This document shows, piece by piece, positions 53,805 through 61,515 of a stretch of DNA of 64,000 bases. Below the pieces are notes generated by a model. That model was given only the letters and a program-made list of their open reading frames with translations, was not told the origin of the DNA and did not search any database. This DNA comes from Roseomonas populi (GTDB lineage Bacteria > Pseudomonadota > Alphaproteobacteria > Acetobacterales > Acetobacteraceae): the NCBI RefSeq assembly GCF_024594815.1, contig NZ_JANJOU010000013.1, positions 101,272 through 165,271 of the forward strand. Direction: 5' to 3'. The translations under genes were made by a program, and so were the position numbers. Numbering within the stretch: position 1 is the first letter of the stretch; each line of letters starts with the position of its first letter.

Positions 53805-53988
53805 GGGCCGACCATGGGGTGAAATTGCAAGCGCGGCATGTCCTGGTTCCTCGTGGGCAGGGAAACGCCACGCCCTTGTGTTGGCTTCACGACACTTCGC
53901 GGGGCGTGAGGACGGGATCGTGACCGCGGCGCCCAGGCCCTGCCTCGGGCAATCCGGCCCCGTCCGTCCCGCCGCCGGGCGAACGGGG

Positions 53989-54981
53989 CTAGGCGATGGC
54001 GTCGAGCACGCTGGGGTGGAACAGCTCCTCCGGGGCGATCTCCTTCGCCGCCAGCCCGTCCGCCAGGGCGAAGCGGATCATGGCCGCGATCTCGTCCCGA
54101 TTGCGGCGGAAGCCGTAGGGCCAGGGATCGCCGCCCATAAAGTCGATCTGCTTCTGCGCCTCGGCCGCGATCCAGGGCAGCGAGGCGCGCAGCACGTTCA
54201 CCATCGTCAGGTCCGCCACCGCCATGGCGCGCGCCCCCGCGAAGGCGCGGAACAGTTCCAGCGGCAGCCAGGGATGCGCCGCCGCCAACTCCTTCCGCAG
54301 CGCCACGCAGTGCATGATCGGGAAGAAGCCGGTGGCGCGGTGGTACGCCTCCTCCTCCGTCCGGAAATCCGGGTAGAGGCGGTCCACCGGCGCCGAGCGG
54401 CCCAGGAAGCAGGAGGGCGGGCGCGGCCCGACCACGGCATCCAGATCACCCGAGGCCAGCAGGCCGTTCAGCGTTTCCATGGGGCCGATGGGCTTCACGT
54501 CCATCTCCGGCGGCAGCTTCAGCGCCACCCGCTCGCCCAGCCCCGTCTCCTCCATGCCGCCGGTGCGCCAGGCGATGCCGCGCGTGTCCACGCCGTAGTA
54601 CTCGCGCAGCGCCCCGCGCACCCAGAGCGCCGCTGTCTGCTGGTACTCCGGCAGGCCGATGCGCTTGCCCGCCAGGTCCTTCGCCGTGCGGATGCCGCGA
54701 TCCGTGCGGACATAGATCGCGGCGTGACGGAATGAACGGGAGGGGAAGACGGGGATGCCGATATAGGGCGCGTCGCCCCGGGCCGTGGTGACGATGTGGC
54801 TGCCCATGGAGAGCTCCGTCACATCGAAGGCGCGGTCCCGCAGGGCGCGGCGGAAGATGTCCTCCGGCTCGCCCGGCAGCACGGTAAGGGCAACGCCCGC
54901 CACCCCAACCCGCCCGTCGATGATGGGGCGCGTGCGGTCGGAGCTGGAGCAGGCCAGGGTGAGGCGGAGGTTCTCGGGCAA
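53989..54981 (-). CDS. 4,5-dihydroxyphthalate decarboxylase-like / PBP2-fold protein
   Basis: A 330-residue protein with a type 2 periplasmic-binding fold but no signal peptide (LRLTLACSSSDRTRPIIDGR). FDVTELSMGSHIVTTARGDA, YIGIPVFPSRSFRHAAIYVR, GIRTAKDLAGKRIGLPEYQQ and the DPWPYGFRRNRDEIAAMIRF tail match the family annotated as 4,5-dihydroxyphthalate decarboxylase. It is the last gene of the IorAB-like operon, 5 nt downstream of the catalytic subunit, so decarboxylation of an aromatic acid formed upstream is a reasonable guess. Some relatives are annotated only as substrate-binding proteins. Confidence 0.78.
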   Translation of the reverse strand: MPENLRLTLACSSSDRTRPIIDGRVGVAGVALTVLPGEPEDIFRRALRDRAFDVTELSMGSHIVTTARGDAPYIGIPVFPSRSFRHAAIYVRTDRGIRTAKDLAGKRIGLPEYQQTAALWVRGALREYYGVDTRGIAWRTGGMEETGLGERVALKLPPEMDVKPIGPMETLNGLLASGDLDAVVGPRPPSCFLGRSAPVDRLYPDFRTEEEAYHRATGFFPIMHCVALRKELAAAHPWLPLELFRAFAGARAMAVADLTMVNVLRASLPWIAAEAQKQIDFMGGDPWPYGFRRNRDEIAAMIRFALADGLAAKEIAPEELFHPSVLDAIA

Positions 54982-54986
54982 GCTGT

Positions 54987-57131
54987 CTATTCCATCGCGG
55001 CGGCAAGGTTGTCGGGCGTGAAGGGCATGGCGCGCGGGCGGATGCCTAGGGCGGCGTGGATGCCGCCCGCGATCGCCGCGATGGTGGGGCCAAGCGAGGG
55101 CTCGCCCGCGCCCAGCGGCTTGGCGTCCTGCGGGCCGATGAGGCGCAGCTCCACCGCCGGCACCTCGGAGAAGCGCAGGATCGGGTAGTCCTCCCAGCGC
55201 GTGCCCGTGACGTTCATCCGGTCGAAGCGCACCGCCTCCTTCAGTGCGATGGACACGGCCTGGAGGGCGCCGCCCTCCAGCTGGTTCACCGCGCCGTCCG
55301 GGTTGATCGCCTCGCCGACATCGGCGGCGATCCAGAGGCGGCGGCAGCGCACCACCTCGGCCGCCTCCACCTCAGCCGCCACGGCACACCAGGCGCCCGT
55401 GCCCTTGTAGCGGGCGACGGCGATGCCGGTGCCCACCCCTTCCCCGTCCGCCGCGCGCGGCCAGCCGCACATGGCGGCGGCCTCACGCAGCACGGCGGCG
55501 GCGCGCGGGTCCTCCTCCAGGTGGCGCAGGCGGAAGGCCACGGGATCCTGCCCGCTCGCCTCCGCCAATTCGTCCATGACGGACTCGATGGCCCAGACGT
55601 TCAGCAGGGCGCCCAGGCCGCGCAGGGCGGAGGAGCGCAGCGGCATTACCAGCAGCCGGTGCATCTCCACGTCCAGGGACGGCACGGCGTAGCCCGGAAC
55701 GGCGTTGCGCTGCCCGCCGCCGCCCGCCGCGATCGGTGCGTCGATCGCCACCGGCCAGGGCTGCGGCGGATCGAGGTAGGGTGCCGCCAGCAGGGTTGGC
55801 TGCTTCGCGCGCCCGGGGCGGGAGGAATGGCCGTTGCCGCGCAGCACCATCCGCCAGCGGCAGAGCATGCCCTCGGCATCGACCGCGGCCTCGATCTCGG
55901 CGGTGGCAGCGGGCGAGAGCGGGCCCCAGCCCAGCTCCTCCTCCCGGCTCCACAGGGCGCGCACGGGGCGGCCGGGATGGGCACGGGCAGCGAGGGCGGC
56001 GTCCAGCGCCACGTCGTCCGCCCCGTTATGGCCGTAGCAGCCCGCGCCCTCCATGTGGCGCACGGTGATCGATTCAGGCGGCAGGCCGAGCACGAGCGCG
56101 AGGTCGGCGCGCAGGTTGTAGACGCCCTGGCTGTGCGTCCAGACCTCCAGCGCGCCCTCGGCCCAGCGCGCGACGGCGCAGCAGGTGCCGATGGAGGCAT
56201 GGGCGATGAAGGGGCGTTGGAAGCGCGCGGAGACGGCCTGGGCGGCGGGCGGCGCCGGGTCGTCGCGCCGCGCGACCTCGCTCGCCTGGGCGGGGGTGGC
56301 CGCCAGCCACTCGGCCAGGGCGTTCTCCTCCGGCAGGCTCTCCCGCACCTCCCATTCGGCGCGGGCCGCCACGCGCGCGGCGGCGGCCTCCGCGGCCCAT
56401 TCCTCCCCGGCAACCACGGCCAGGAAGGATCCGTCGCGCACCATCGTGGCGCCGCCGGGCAGCGGCCCCTCCCGCACGCCGGTCAGCGTCGCGGCCCGTG
56501 CTGGCGGCCGCACGACGCGGGCGTGCAGCATGCCCGGCAGCCGCATGTCCTGAAGGTAGCGCGGCACGCCGAAAACCTTGTCCGGCAGGTCCAGCCGCGG
56601 AAGGGACTGGCCGGCGATGCGGCGGTCTGTTGCGGGCTTCGGCGCCACGTCGCCGCGCGCCTCCACCTCCAGCAGCGCGTCCTCCGCTTGCGCCCAGTAG
56701 GAGCCGATCGCCGATCCGTCAGGCGCGAGGAAGGTGCCGTCCTCCACGCGGATCGCCTCCGCCGGCACGCCGCTGCGCCCGGCGGCGAGGCCGAGATGGA
56801 TGGCCCGTGCCTCCGCGCTCGCCTGGCGGATGGCTGCCCCGCTCTCCTGGATGGAGAGGCTGCCGGAGGTCACGCCCTCATCGGGGCTGGCGCCCGTCAC
56901 CGCCGGCACCACCCGCAGCCGGGCAGGCGCCACGTCCAGCTCCTCTGCCGCGATCTGGGCCAGGGCGGTCAGGATGCCCTGGCCGAGCTCCACCTTGCCT
57001 GGCGTGAGCGTCACCGTGCCGTCCGCGGAGAAGCGCAGCCAGCGCGAGAGGCGCGGCTCCGCCCGCAGGCTGCCCGGCAGGTCCGGCGCGTTACCGGCGG
57101 GGCCCATGGCGAAGGTGTAGGCGAGGTTCAT
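54987..57131 (-). CDS. IorB-like molybdopterin-binding catalytic subunit
   Basis: A 714-residue aldehyde-oxidase-family subunit of the isoquinoline 1-oxidoreductase / nicotinate dehydrogenase type. TLTPGKVELGQGILTALAQI, TSGSLSIQESGAAIRQASAE, GAGCYGHNGADDVALDAALA and the C-terminal PLGAGEPSLGPTIAAIAGG (catalytic Glu in GAGE) are visible. The family has no FAD subunit and passes electrons through the [2Fe-2S] partner, often to a cytochrome. No Tat signal is present, unlike many IorB proteins. Its ATG overlaps the upstream stop by four bases (ATGA). The likely reaction is hydroxylation of an N-heteroaromatic or oxidation of an aldehyde. Confidence 0.9.
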   Translation of the reverse strand: MNLAYTFAMGPAGNAPDLPGSLRAEPRLSRWLRFSADGTVTLTPGKVELGQGILTALAQIAAEELDVAPARLRVVPAVTGASPDEGVTSGSLSIQESGAAIRQASAEARAIHLGLAAGRSGVPAEAIRVEDGTFLAPDGSAIGSYWAQAEDALLEVEARGDVAPKPATDRRIAGQSLPRLDLPDKVFGVPRYLQDMRLPGMLHARVVRPPARAATLTGVREGPLPGGATMVRDGSFLAVVAGEEWAAEAAAARVAARAEWEVRESLPEENALAEWLAATPAQASEVARRDDPAPPAAQAVSARFQRPFIAHASIGTCCAVARWAEGALEVWTHSQGVYNLRADLALVLGLPPESITVRHMEGAGCYGHNGADDVALDAALAARAHPGRPVRALWSREEELGWGPLSPAATAEIEAAVDAEGMLCRWRMVLRGNGHSSRPGRAKQPTLLAAPYLDPPQPWPVAIDAPIAAGGGGQRNAVPGYAVPSLDVEMHRLLVMPLRSSALRGLGALLNVWAIESVMDELAEASGQDPVAFRLRHLEEDPRAAAVLREAAAMCGWPRAADGEGVGTGIAVARYKGTGAWCAVAAEVEAAEVVRCRRLWIAADVGEAINPDGAVNQLEGGALQAVSIALKEAVRFDRMNVTGTRWEDYPILRFSEVPAVELRLIGPQDAKPLGAGEPSLGPTIAAIAGGIHAALGIRPRAMPFTPDNLAAAME

Positions 57132-57595
57132 GCCGGGGCGCCCACCCGCGCGGCCCGCAGCACGGCGCGGATGATCCGGTTCTGCGCGCCGCAGCGGCAG
57201 AGATGCGGCTCCAGCGCCTCCCGCACCGCCGCCTCGTCCGGGTCCGGGTTCCGCCGCAGCAATGCTGCCGCGCTCACCAGGATCCCGGAAAGGCACCAGC
57301 CGCACTGCCCGGCCTGCTCGGCCAGGAAGGCCGCCTGCAAGGGATGCGGCGCCTCCGGCGTGCCCAGCCCCTCCACCGTGCCTACGGCGCGCCCTGCCGC
57401 CGCTTCCAGCGGCAAGGTGCAGGAGGGGCGCGCCTCGCCGTCCAGCGTCACCATGCAACTCCCGCAGGCCTCCTGCCCGCAGCCGAAGCGCGGGCCGCTC
57501 AGCCCCAGCGGGCCGCGCAGCGCCTGCAGCAGCGTCATCCCTTCGGGCGCCTTCACCTCCACGGCGGCGCCGTTCAGGGTGAAGGCGACCGGCAT
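57128..57595 (-). CDS. IorA-like [2Fe-2S] subunit
   Basis: A 155-residue partner with both iron-sulfur sites: C39, C44, C47, C59 (GPRFGCGQEACGSCMV) and C98, C101, C133, C135 (QCGWCLSG, HLCRCG). The QCGWCLSG form and short length fit isoquinoline 1-oxidoreductase alpha / nicotinate dehydrogenase A subunits rather than the PaoA type found elsewhere in this window. It overlaps both neighbours (1 bp and 4 bp), confirming a tight operon. Confidence 0.92.
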   Translation of the reverse strand: MPVAFTLNGAAVEVKAPEGMTLLQALRGPLGLSGPRFGCGQEACGSCMVTLDGEARPSCTLPLEAAAGRAVGTVEGLGTPEAPHPLQAAFLAEQAGQCGWCLSGILVSAAALLRRNPDPDEAAVREALEPHLCRCGAQNRIIRAVLRAARVGAPA

Positions 57596-58572
57596 CAGTT
57601 CACCTCGATCTTCGCCATCCGGATGTACTGGCGCTGCGTGTCCACGTCCTTCCGCAGGAAGGCGTCGAACTCCGCGACCGACATGGGCATGGGCTGCGCG
57701 CCCTGCTTCGCCATGGCCGCGCGCGTCGCGGGCTTGCCCAGCCAGTCGTTCACCGCGGCGTTCAGTTTCTCGACAATGGGCTTCGGCATCTGCGCCGGGG
57801 CCATCAGGCCGAGCCAGATGGAGGCCTCGTAGCCCGGCAGGCCAGCTTCGGCGACGGTGGGCAGGTTCGGCAGCAGCGGGTCACGCTGCGCGCCCGTGGT
57901 GGCCAGGGCCTTTGCCCGCCCGCCCGCAACATGCGGCTCCATGGTGGGGATGGCGTCGAACATCATCGGCACCTGGCCGGAGATGAGAGCCGTGCGCGCC
58001 TCGCCGGAGGAGCGGAAGGGGATGTGCTGGATCTCGATGCCCGCCATGGCGCGGAAGACCTCGCCCGCGATGTGGTAGGGCGTGCCGGGGCCGGAGGAGG
58101 CGTAGTCGATCGTGCCGGGACTGGCCTTCGCCTTCGCGATCAGCTCCGCCACGCTGTTCACGCCGAGCGAGGGATGCACCGCCAGCACGTGATGCGCCAC
58201 GTTCACCGCCGCGGCCGCCGCGAGGTCCCGCATCAGCACGTAGGGGCGGTTGGGCAGGAGCGTCTCGTTCGCGGTGTGCGTGTTGGACATCATCAGGATG
58301 GTGTAGCCATCCGGCGCCGCCTTCGCGACGGCATCCGTGCCGATGGAGGCGCCCGCGCCCGGCCGGTTCTCCACCACGAAGGGCTGGCCCAGGCCCTGGC
58401 TCAGCGCCTCGGCCACGTTGCGCGCCGCGATGTCGGCGGAGCCGCCCGCCCCGAAGGGCACGACGATGCGCACCGCGCGGCTGGGCCACGCCGTCTCCTG
58501 CGCGATGGCGGGCGCGGCGAGCGCGCCGGCGGCGAGGGCGCCGAGCCCGCGCCGCGTGATGCGATGGTCCAT
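57595..58572 (-). CDS. Bug-family (TctC-type) periplasmic solute receptor
   Basis: A 325-residue receptor with twin-Arg signal (MDHRITRRGLGALAAGALAA). Core segments are AVRIVVPFGAGGSADIAARN, ENRPGAGASIGTDAVAKAAP, DYASSGPGTPYHIAGEVFRA and HIPFRSSGEARTALISGQVP. It overlaps the IorA-like gene by one base, so capture of the substrate and its oxidation are almost certainly coordinated. It probably binds the acid that the operon degrades or a related compound. Confidence 0.92.
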   Translation of the reverse strand: MDHRITRRGLGALAAGALAAPAIAQETAWPSRAVRIVVPFGAGGSADIAARNVAEALSQGLGQPFVVENRPGAGASIGTDAVAKAAPDGYTILMMSNTHTANETLLPNRPYVLMRDLAAAAAVNVAHHVLAVHPSLGVNSVAELIAKAKASPGTIDYASSGPGTPYHIAGEVFRAMAGIEIQHIPFRSSGEARTALISGQVPMMFDAIPTMEPHVAGGRAKALATTGAQRDPLLPNLPTVAEAGLPGYEASIWLGLMAPAQMPKPIVEKLNAAVNDWLGKPATRAAMAKQGAQPMPMSVAEFDAFLRKDVDTQRQYIRMAKIEVN

Positions 58573-58596
58573 CCTTCGTCTCCCCGCCGGCGGCCG

Positions 58597-59595
58597 TTAA
58601 TCGACCTTGCCGATGCGCTGCACCGCGCGGACCAGCCGCGCGCTGTCCTCGTTGAAGAACCGCTCGAAGGCCGGGCCGTCGAGATAGGCGATGGGGCTGC
58701 CGGCAGTGTCCAGCGCGCGCTTCAGCGCCTCATCCCTCTCGCAGATCTGGCGCGATGCCTGGCGCAGCCGCTCCTGGATCTCGGGCGGTGTTGCCGCGGG
58801 CAGGAAGAGGCCTGCCCAGATGTAGAACTCGACATCCTGGTAGCCGAGCTCCTTGAAGGTCGGCACGTCCTCGAAGCCGGGGATGCGCTGGCTGCCCCAG
58901 TTCGCCAGGGCGCGCAGCCTGCCCTCCTTCACATGCACCGCGGCAGGGCCGGGGCCGGAGGCCAATGCGTCCAGCGTTCCGGAGAGAAGTGCGGTCAGCG
59001 CGGGCCCGCCGCCCTGGAAGGGGACATGCAGCAGGTCGAGGTTCGCGGCGCCCGTCAGCATCGCCATCGCGACATGCAGGGTGGAGTAGTTGCCGGCCGA
59101 GCCGTAGGTGATCACGCCGGGGCGCCGCTTCGCGTCCTCGACGAAGTCGGCCAGCGTCTTCCAGGGGGAGCTCGCCGGCACCACCAGCACGGTCGGGTCT
59201 GCGGTGAAGCGGGCGATGGGGGCGAACTGCTCCACCGTGTAGGCCGGGGTGCGGCCCTGGATGCGCTCGCTCTCCGGCAGCATGGCGTGGGAGGAGAGCG
59301 CCATCAGCGCGGTGTAGCCATCCGGTGCCGCGCGGGCGACGCTGGCCGTGCCGACGATGCCGCCCGCGCCCGGCCGGTTCACCACCGGCAGCGCCTGGTT
59401 GAACACGCGCTCCAGCGCGGCGGAGACGGGACGGGCCGTGACATCGGCCTGCCCGCCCGGCGGGAAGGGCACGACGACCTGGATGGCCCGGTTCGGCCAG
59501 GACGCCCCCTGGGATGATCCTTGGGCCAGCGAAATCCCCGCGGGCAGTGCGCCCGCCGCACCCAGGGCTGCCAAGAGTTCACGACGAAGGAGCAC
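58597..59595 (-). CDS. Bug-family (TctC-type) periplasmic solute receptor
   Basis: A 332-residue receptor, second in the operon. The GTG start with GGGAGG 5 nt upstream gives LLRRELLAALGAAGALPAGI as signal; the longer frame to an ATG at 59676 has no such site. AIQVVVPFPPGGQADVTARP, NRPGAGGIVGTASVARAAPD, TYGSAGNYSTLHVAMAMLTG and HVPFQGGGPALTALLSGTLD are the Bug motifs. Two different receptors in one operon suggest two ligands or two affinities. No membrane TTT subunits are present. Confidence 0.92.
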   Translation of the reverse strand: MLLRRELLAALGAAGALPAGISLAQGSSQGASWPNRAIQVVVPFPPGGQADVTARPVSAALERVFNQALPVVNRPGAGGIVGTASVARAAPDGYTALMALSSHAMLPESERIQGRTPAYTVEQFAPIARFTADPTVLVVPASSPWKTLADFVEDAKRRPGVITYGSAGNYSTLHVAMAMLTGAANLDLLHVPFQGGGPALTALLSGTLDALASGPGPAAVHVKEGRLRALANWGSQRIPGFEDVPTFKELGYQDVEFYIWAGLFLPAATPPEIQERLRQASRQICERDEALKRALDTAGSPIAYLDGPAFERFFNEDSARLVRAVQRIGKVD

Positions 59596-59712
59596 ACACG
59601 CCTCCCGCGGGCGCCGGGCACCCGCCATTCCTGAACCACGGGGCGGGGCGGCTTTGTGCCGTCCCCCTCCCCTCACTTCCTCATGCCGCGCGCTGGCCGG
59701 CGCGCGGCCGCT

Positions 59713-60627
59713 TCAGGCGGCGCCGCGCAGCGCCGCCGGGTCCACCTTGCGCAGCGTGTTGCGGATGCTGCCGATGCCCTCGATCGCGCACTCCACGACA
59801 TCGCCATCCCGCAGGAAGCGGGGCGGCTTGAAACCGATGCCCACGCCCTCCGGCGTGCCGGTGGCGATAATGTCGCCGGGCAGCAGCGCCATGCTGAGGG
59901 AGATGGTCTCGATCAGCGTTGGGATGTCGAAGATCAGGTCGGCGGTGGTGGCGTCCTGCCGCTTCTCACCATTCACCGTGCAGGTCACGCGCATGGCGGC
60001 GGCGTCCAGTTCGTCGGCCGTGACGAGGAAGGGGCCCATGGGGCAGAAGCCGTCGATCCCCTTCCCGAGCAGCCACTGCTTGTGCTTGCCCTGCAGGTCG
60101 CGCGCCGTGACGTCGTTGACCAAGGTGTAGCCGAAAACGTGCGACATGGCGTCGGATTTCGGGATGCAGCGGCCACCGCGGCCGATCACCACGGCCAGCT
60201 CCGCCTCGTAATCCAGTTCCGCGTCCAGGCCGGGCACCATCGGAATGTCGTCCCAGGGGCCGGAGATGGAGGTGAAGGGCTTGGTGAAGATGATGGGCGC
60301 CTTGGGGATGGCGTCCGCTGCGGAGGTGGAGGAGGAGTCGTAGCCGCTGCCGGCGAACTCCTTCGCATGAGCGTGGTAGTTCTTGCCGACGCAGAAGATG
60401 TTGCGCGGCGGTTGCGGCACGGGGGCTAGCAGCATCGCCGGGTCCAGCGCCTCGCCCTCGCCTGTTGGCTCCGGCAGCGTGGCGCCATCGGACAGGGCGG
60501 CGATCAGCGCCGTCATCTCGCCGGGTAGGTTCGCCGCCAGGGTCTCGATGGGCCAGAAGCGGCTGCTGGCCGCGTCCACCCGCACCAGCCTTGCACCGCT
60601 ACCCGTCTTCAGCCTCGCCAGCTTCAT
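59713..60627 (-). CDS. Fumarylacetoacetate hydrolase (FAH) family protein
   Basis: A 304-residue metal-dependent enzyme of the FAH / 2-hydroxyhepta-2,4-diene-1,7-dioate isomerase group. NIFCVGKNYHAHAKEF opens the catalytic domain; metal ligands lie in DYEAELAVVIGRGGR (two Glu and a following Asp in NDVTARDLQ). GTPEGVGIGFKPPRFLRDGD is the conserved C-terminal loop. It cleaves or tautomerises an acylpyruvate-like intermediate, hydrolyses a lactone or decarboxylates. As the first gene of the operon divergent from a GntR regulator it should act on a ring-opened product. Confidence 0.9.
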   Translation of the reverse strand: MKLARLKTGSGARLVRVDAASSRFWPIETLAANLPGEMTALIAALSDGATLPEPTGEGEALDPAMLLAPVPQPPRNIFCVGKNYHAHAKEFAGSGYDSSSTSAADAIPKAPIIFTKPFTSISGPWDDIPMVPGLDAELDYEAELAVVIGRGGRCIPKSDAMSHVFGYTLVNDVTARDLQGKHKQWLLGKGIDGFCPMGPFLVTADELDAAAMRVTCTVNGEKRQDATTADLIFDIPTLIETISLSMALLPGDIIATGTPEGVGIGFKPPRFLRDGDVVECAIEGIGSIRNTLRKVDPAALRGAA

Positions 60628-60720
60628 GCCGCCACCCTATACCAATTATGCTTTTCACTAGACCAATGTAGCCCTATGGTTCTCTCATTGGTTGACCCGG
60701 TCAAGGCCTTTGTCGCGAGT
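60628..60720. promoter_or_regulatory. Divergent promoter/operator region for the catabolic operon and gntR
   Basis: The 93 bp between the FAH start and the regulator's preferred ATG are AT-rich and hold clear symmetry: the palindrome TTGACC-C-GGTCAA at 60692-60704, and repeats of ACCAAT/ATTGGT at 60641-60646, 60662-60667 and 60687-60692, two of which form a 7-bp inverted repeat (ACCAATG / CATTGGT). GntR/FadR-type regulators bind such short palindromes. Their placement predicts autoregulation and control of the divergent operon. Confidence 0.6.
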
Positions 60721-61395
60721 ATGGATCAAACCCCTTTAGAGTTCCTTGCCGGCGCGGAGGCCCTGCAGGCCGCGCTGGAGCGGGATCTGAGCGCGAACCG
60801 CTGGGCGCCTGGCGAGAAGCTGCCCACTGAGCGAGAGCTGGGCGCGCGCTACGGGATGGCGCGGAACACCGTGCGCCGGGCGCTGGATGCGCTTGAAACC
60901 CGGGGGCTGATTCACCGGCATGTGGGCCGGGGCACCTTCCGCGCTGCCCCGGCAGCGCCGGTAGTGGAGGAGGCGCCGCTCAGCCCCTCGGATGTCGTGG
61001 AATGCAGGCTGATCCTGGAGCCGGAGACCATCTCGCTGGCCATCGCGCGTGCCACGCCGGCCGATATCGCGCGCATGGAGGAATGCCTGCGCGGCACGGA
61101 CGAGGCGGGGGAGCTGGCGGCGTTCGAGCACTGGGACGCGGCGCTGCACGATGCCTTCGCCCTCGGCACGCATAACGGCGCCGTTATCGCCATATCCCGC
61201 TCGCTGGCGCGGGTGCGGGAGCGGACGGATTGGGGGCAGCTGAAGGCGCGAGGACAGACGGTGGAGCGGCGCGCCGTGTTGCAGGACCAGCATCACGCCA
61301 TGGTGGCGGCCGTGCGCGCGCGCGACCGTGCGGAGGCCCGCCGCGTAATGCGCGAGCACATCCTCTTCATACAGGGCTACATGTTCGGGGATTAG
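60721..61395 (+). CDS. GntR-family transcriptional regulator (FadR/FCD type)
   Basis: A 224-residue regulator. The N-terminal winged helix has ANRWAPGEKLPTERELGARY and GMARNTVRRALDALETRGLI followed by HRHVGRGTF. A helical FCD-type effector domain follows (VVECRLILEPETISLAIA, FEHWDAALHDAF with a metal/ligand Asp-His, QDQHHAMVAAVRARDRAEAR). The ATG used leaves the palindromic operator upstream of the gene; a start at 60676 would put it inside the coding region. It most likely represses the divergent FAH-Bug-IorAB operon until a small acid binds. Confidence 0.88.
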   Translation: MDQTPLEFLAGAEALQAALERDLSANRWAPGEKLPTERELGARYGMARNTVRRALDALETRGLIHRHVGRGTFRAAPAAPVVEEAPLSPSDVVECRLILEPETISLAIARATPADIARMEECLRGTDEAGELAAFEHWDAALHDAFALGTHNGAVIAISRSLARVRERTDWGQLKARGQTVERRAVLQDQHHAMVAAVRARDRAEARRVMREHILFIQGYMFGD

Positions 61396-61442
61396 TGGGC
61401 TTCACCCGCCCTTCCGGCCAAAAATCTGGCCCCGGCCGATCG

Positions 61443-61470
61443 GCGCAGGGGCAGTCTCCTGCCCCTGCGC
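61443..61470. terminator. Perfect 12-bp hairpin between the convergent gntR and rpoD genes
   Basis: GCGCAGGGGCAG and CTGCCCCTGCGC pair exactly around a TCTC loop. No T tract follows on either side. Together with the next hairpin it probably forms a two-sided transcription barrier. Confidence 0.6.
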
Positions 61471-61481
61471 CCACAACGCTC

Positions 61482-61512
61482 GGGTCCCGGCGCGGCGCCG
61501 GGACCCTTTCTT
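61482..61512 (+). terminator. Intrinsic terminator of gntR
   Basis: GGGTCCCGGCG and CGCCGGGACCC form a perfect 11-bp stem with a CGG loop followed by TTTCTT in the plus direction. It lies immediately before the rpoD stop codon, so the stem could also slow rpoD transcripts on the other strand. Confidence 0.75.
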
Positions 61513-61515
61513 GAC

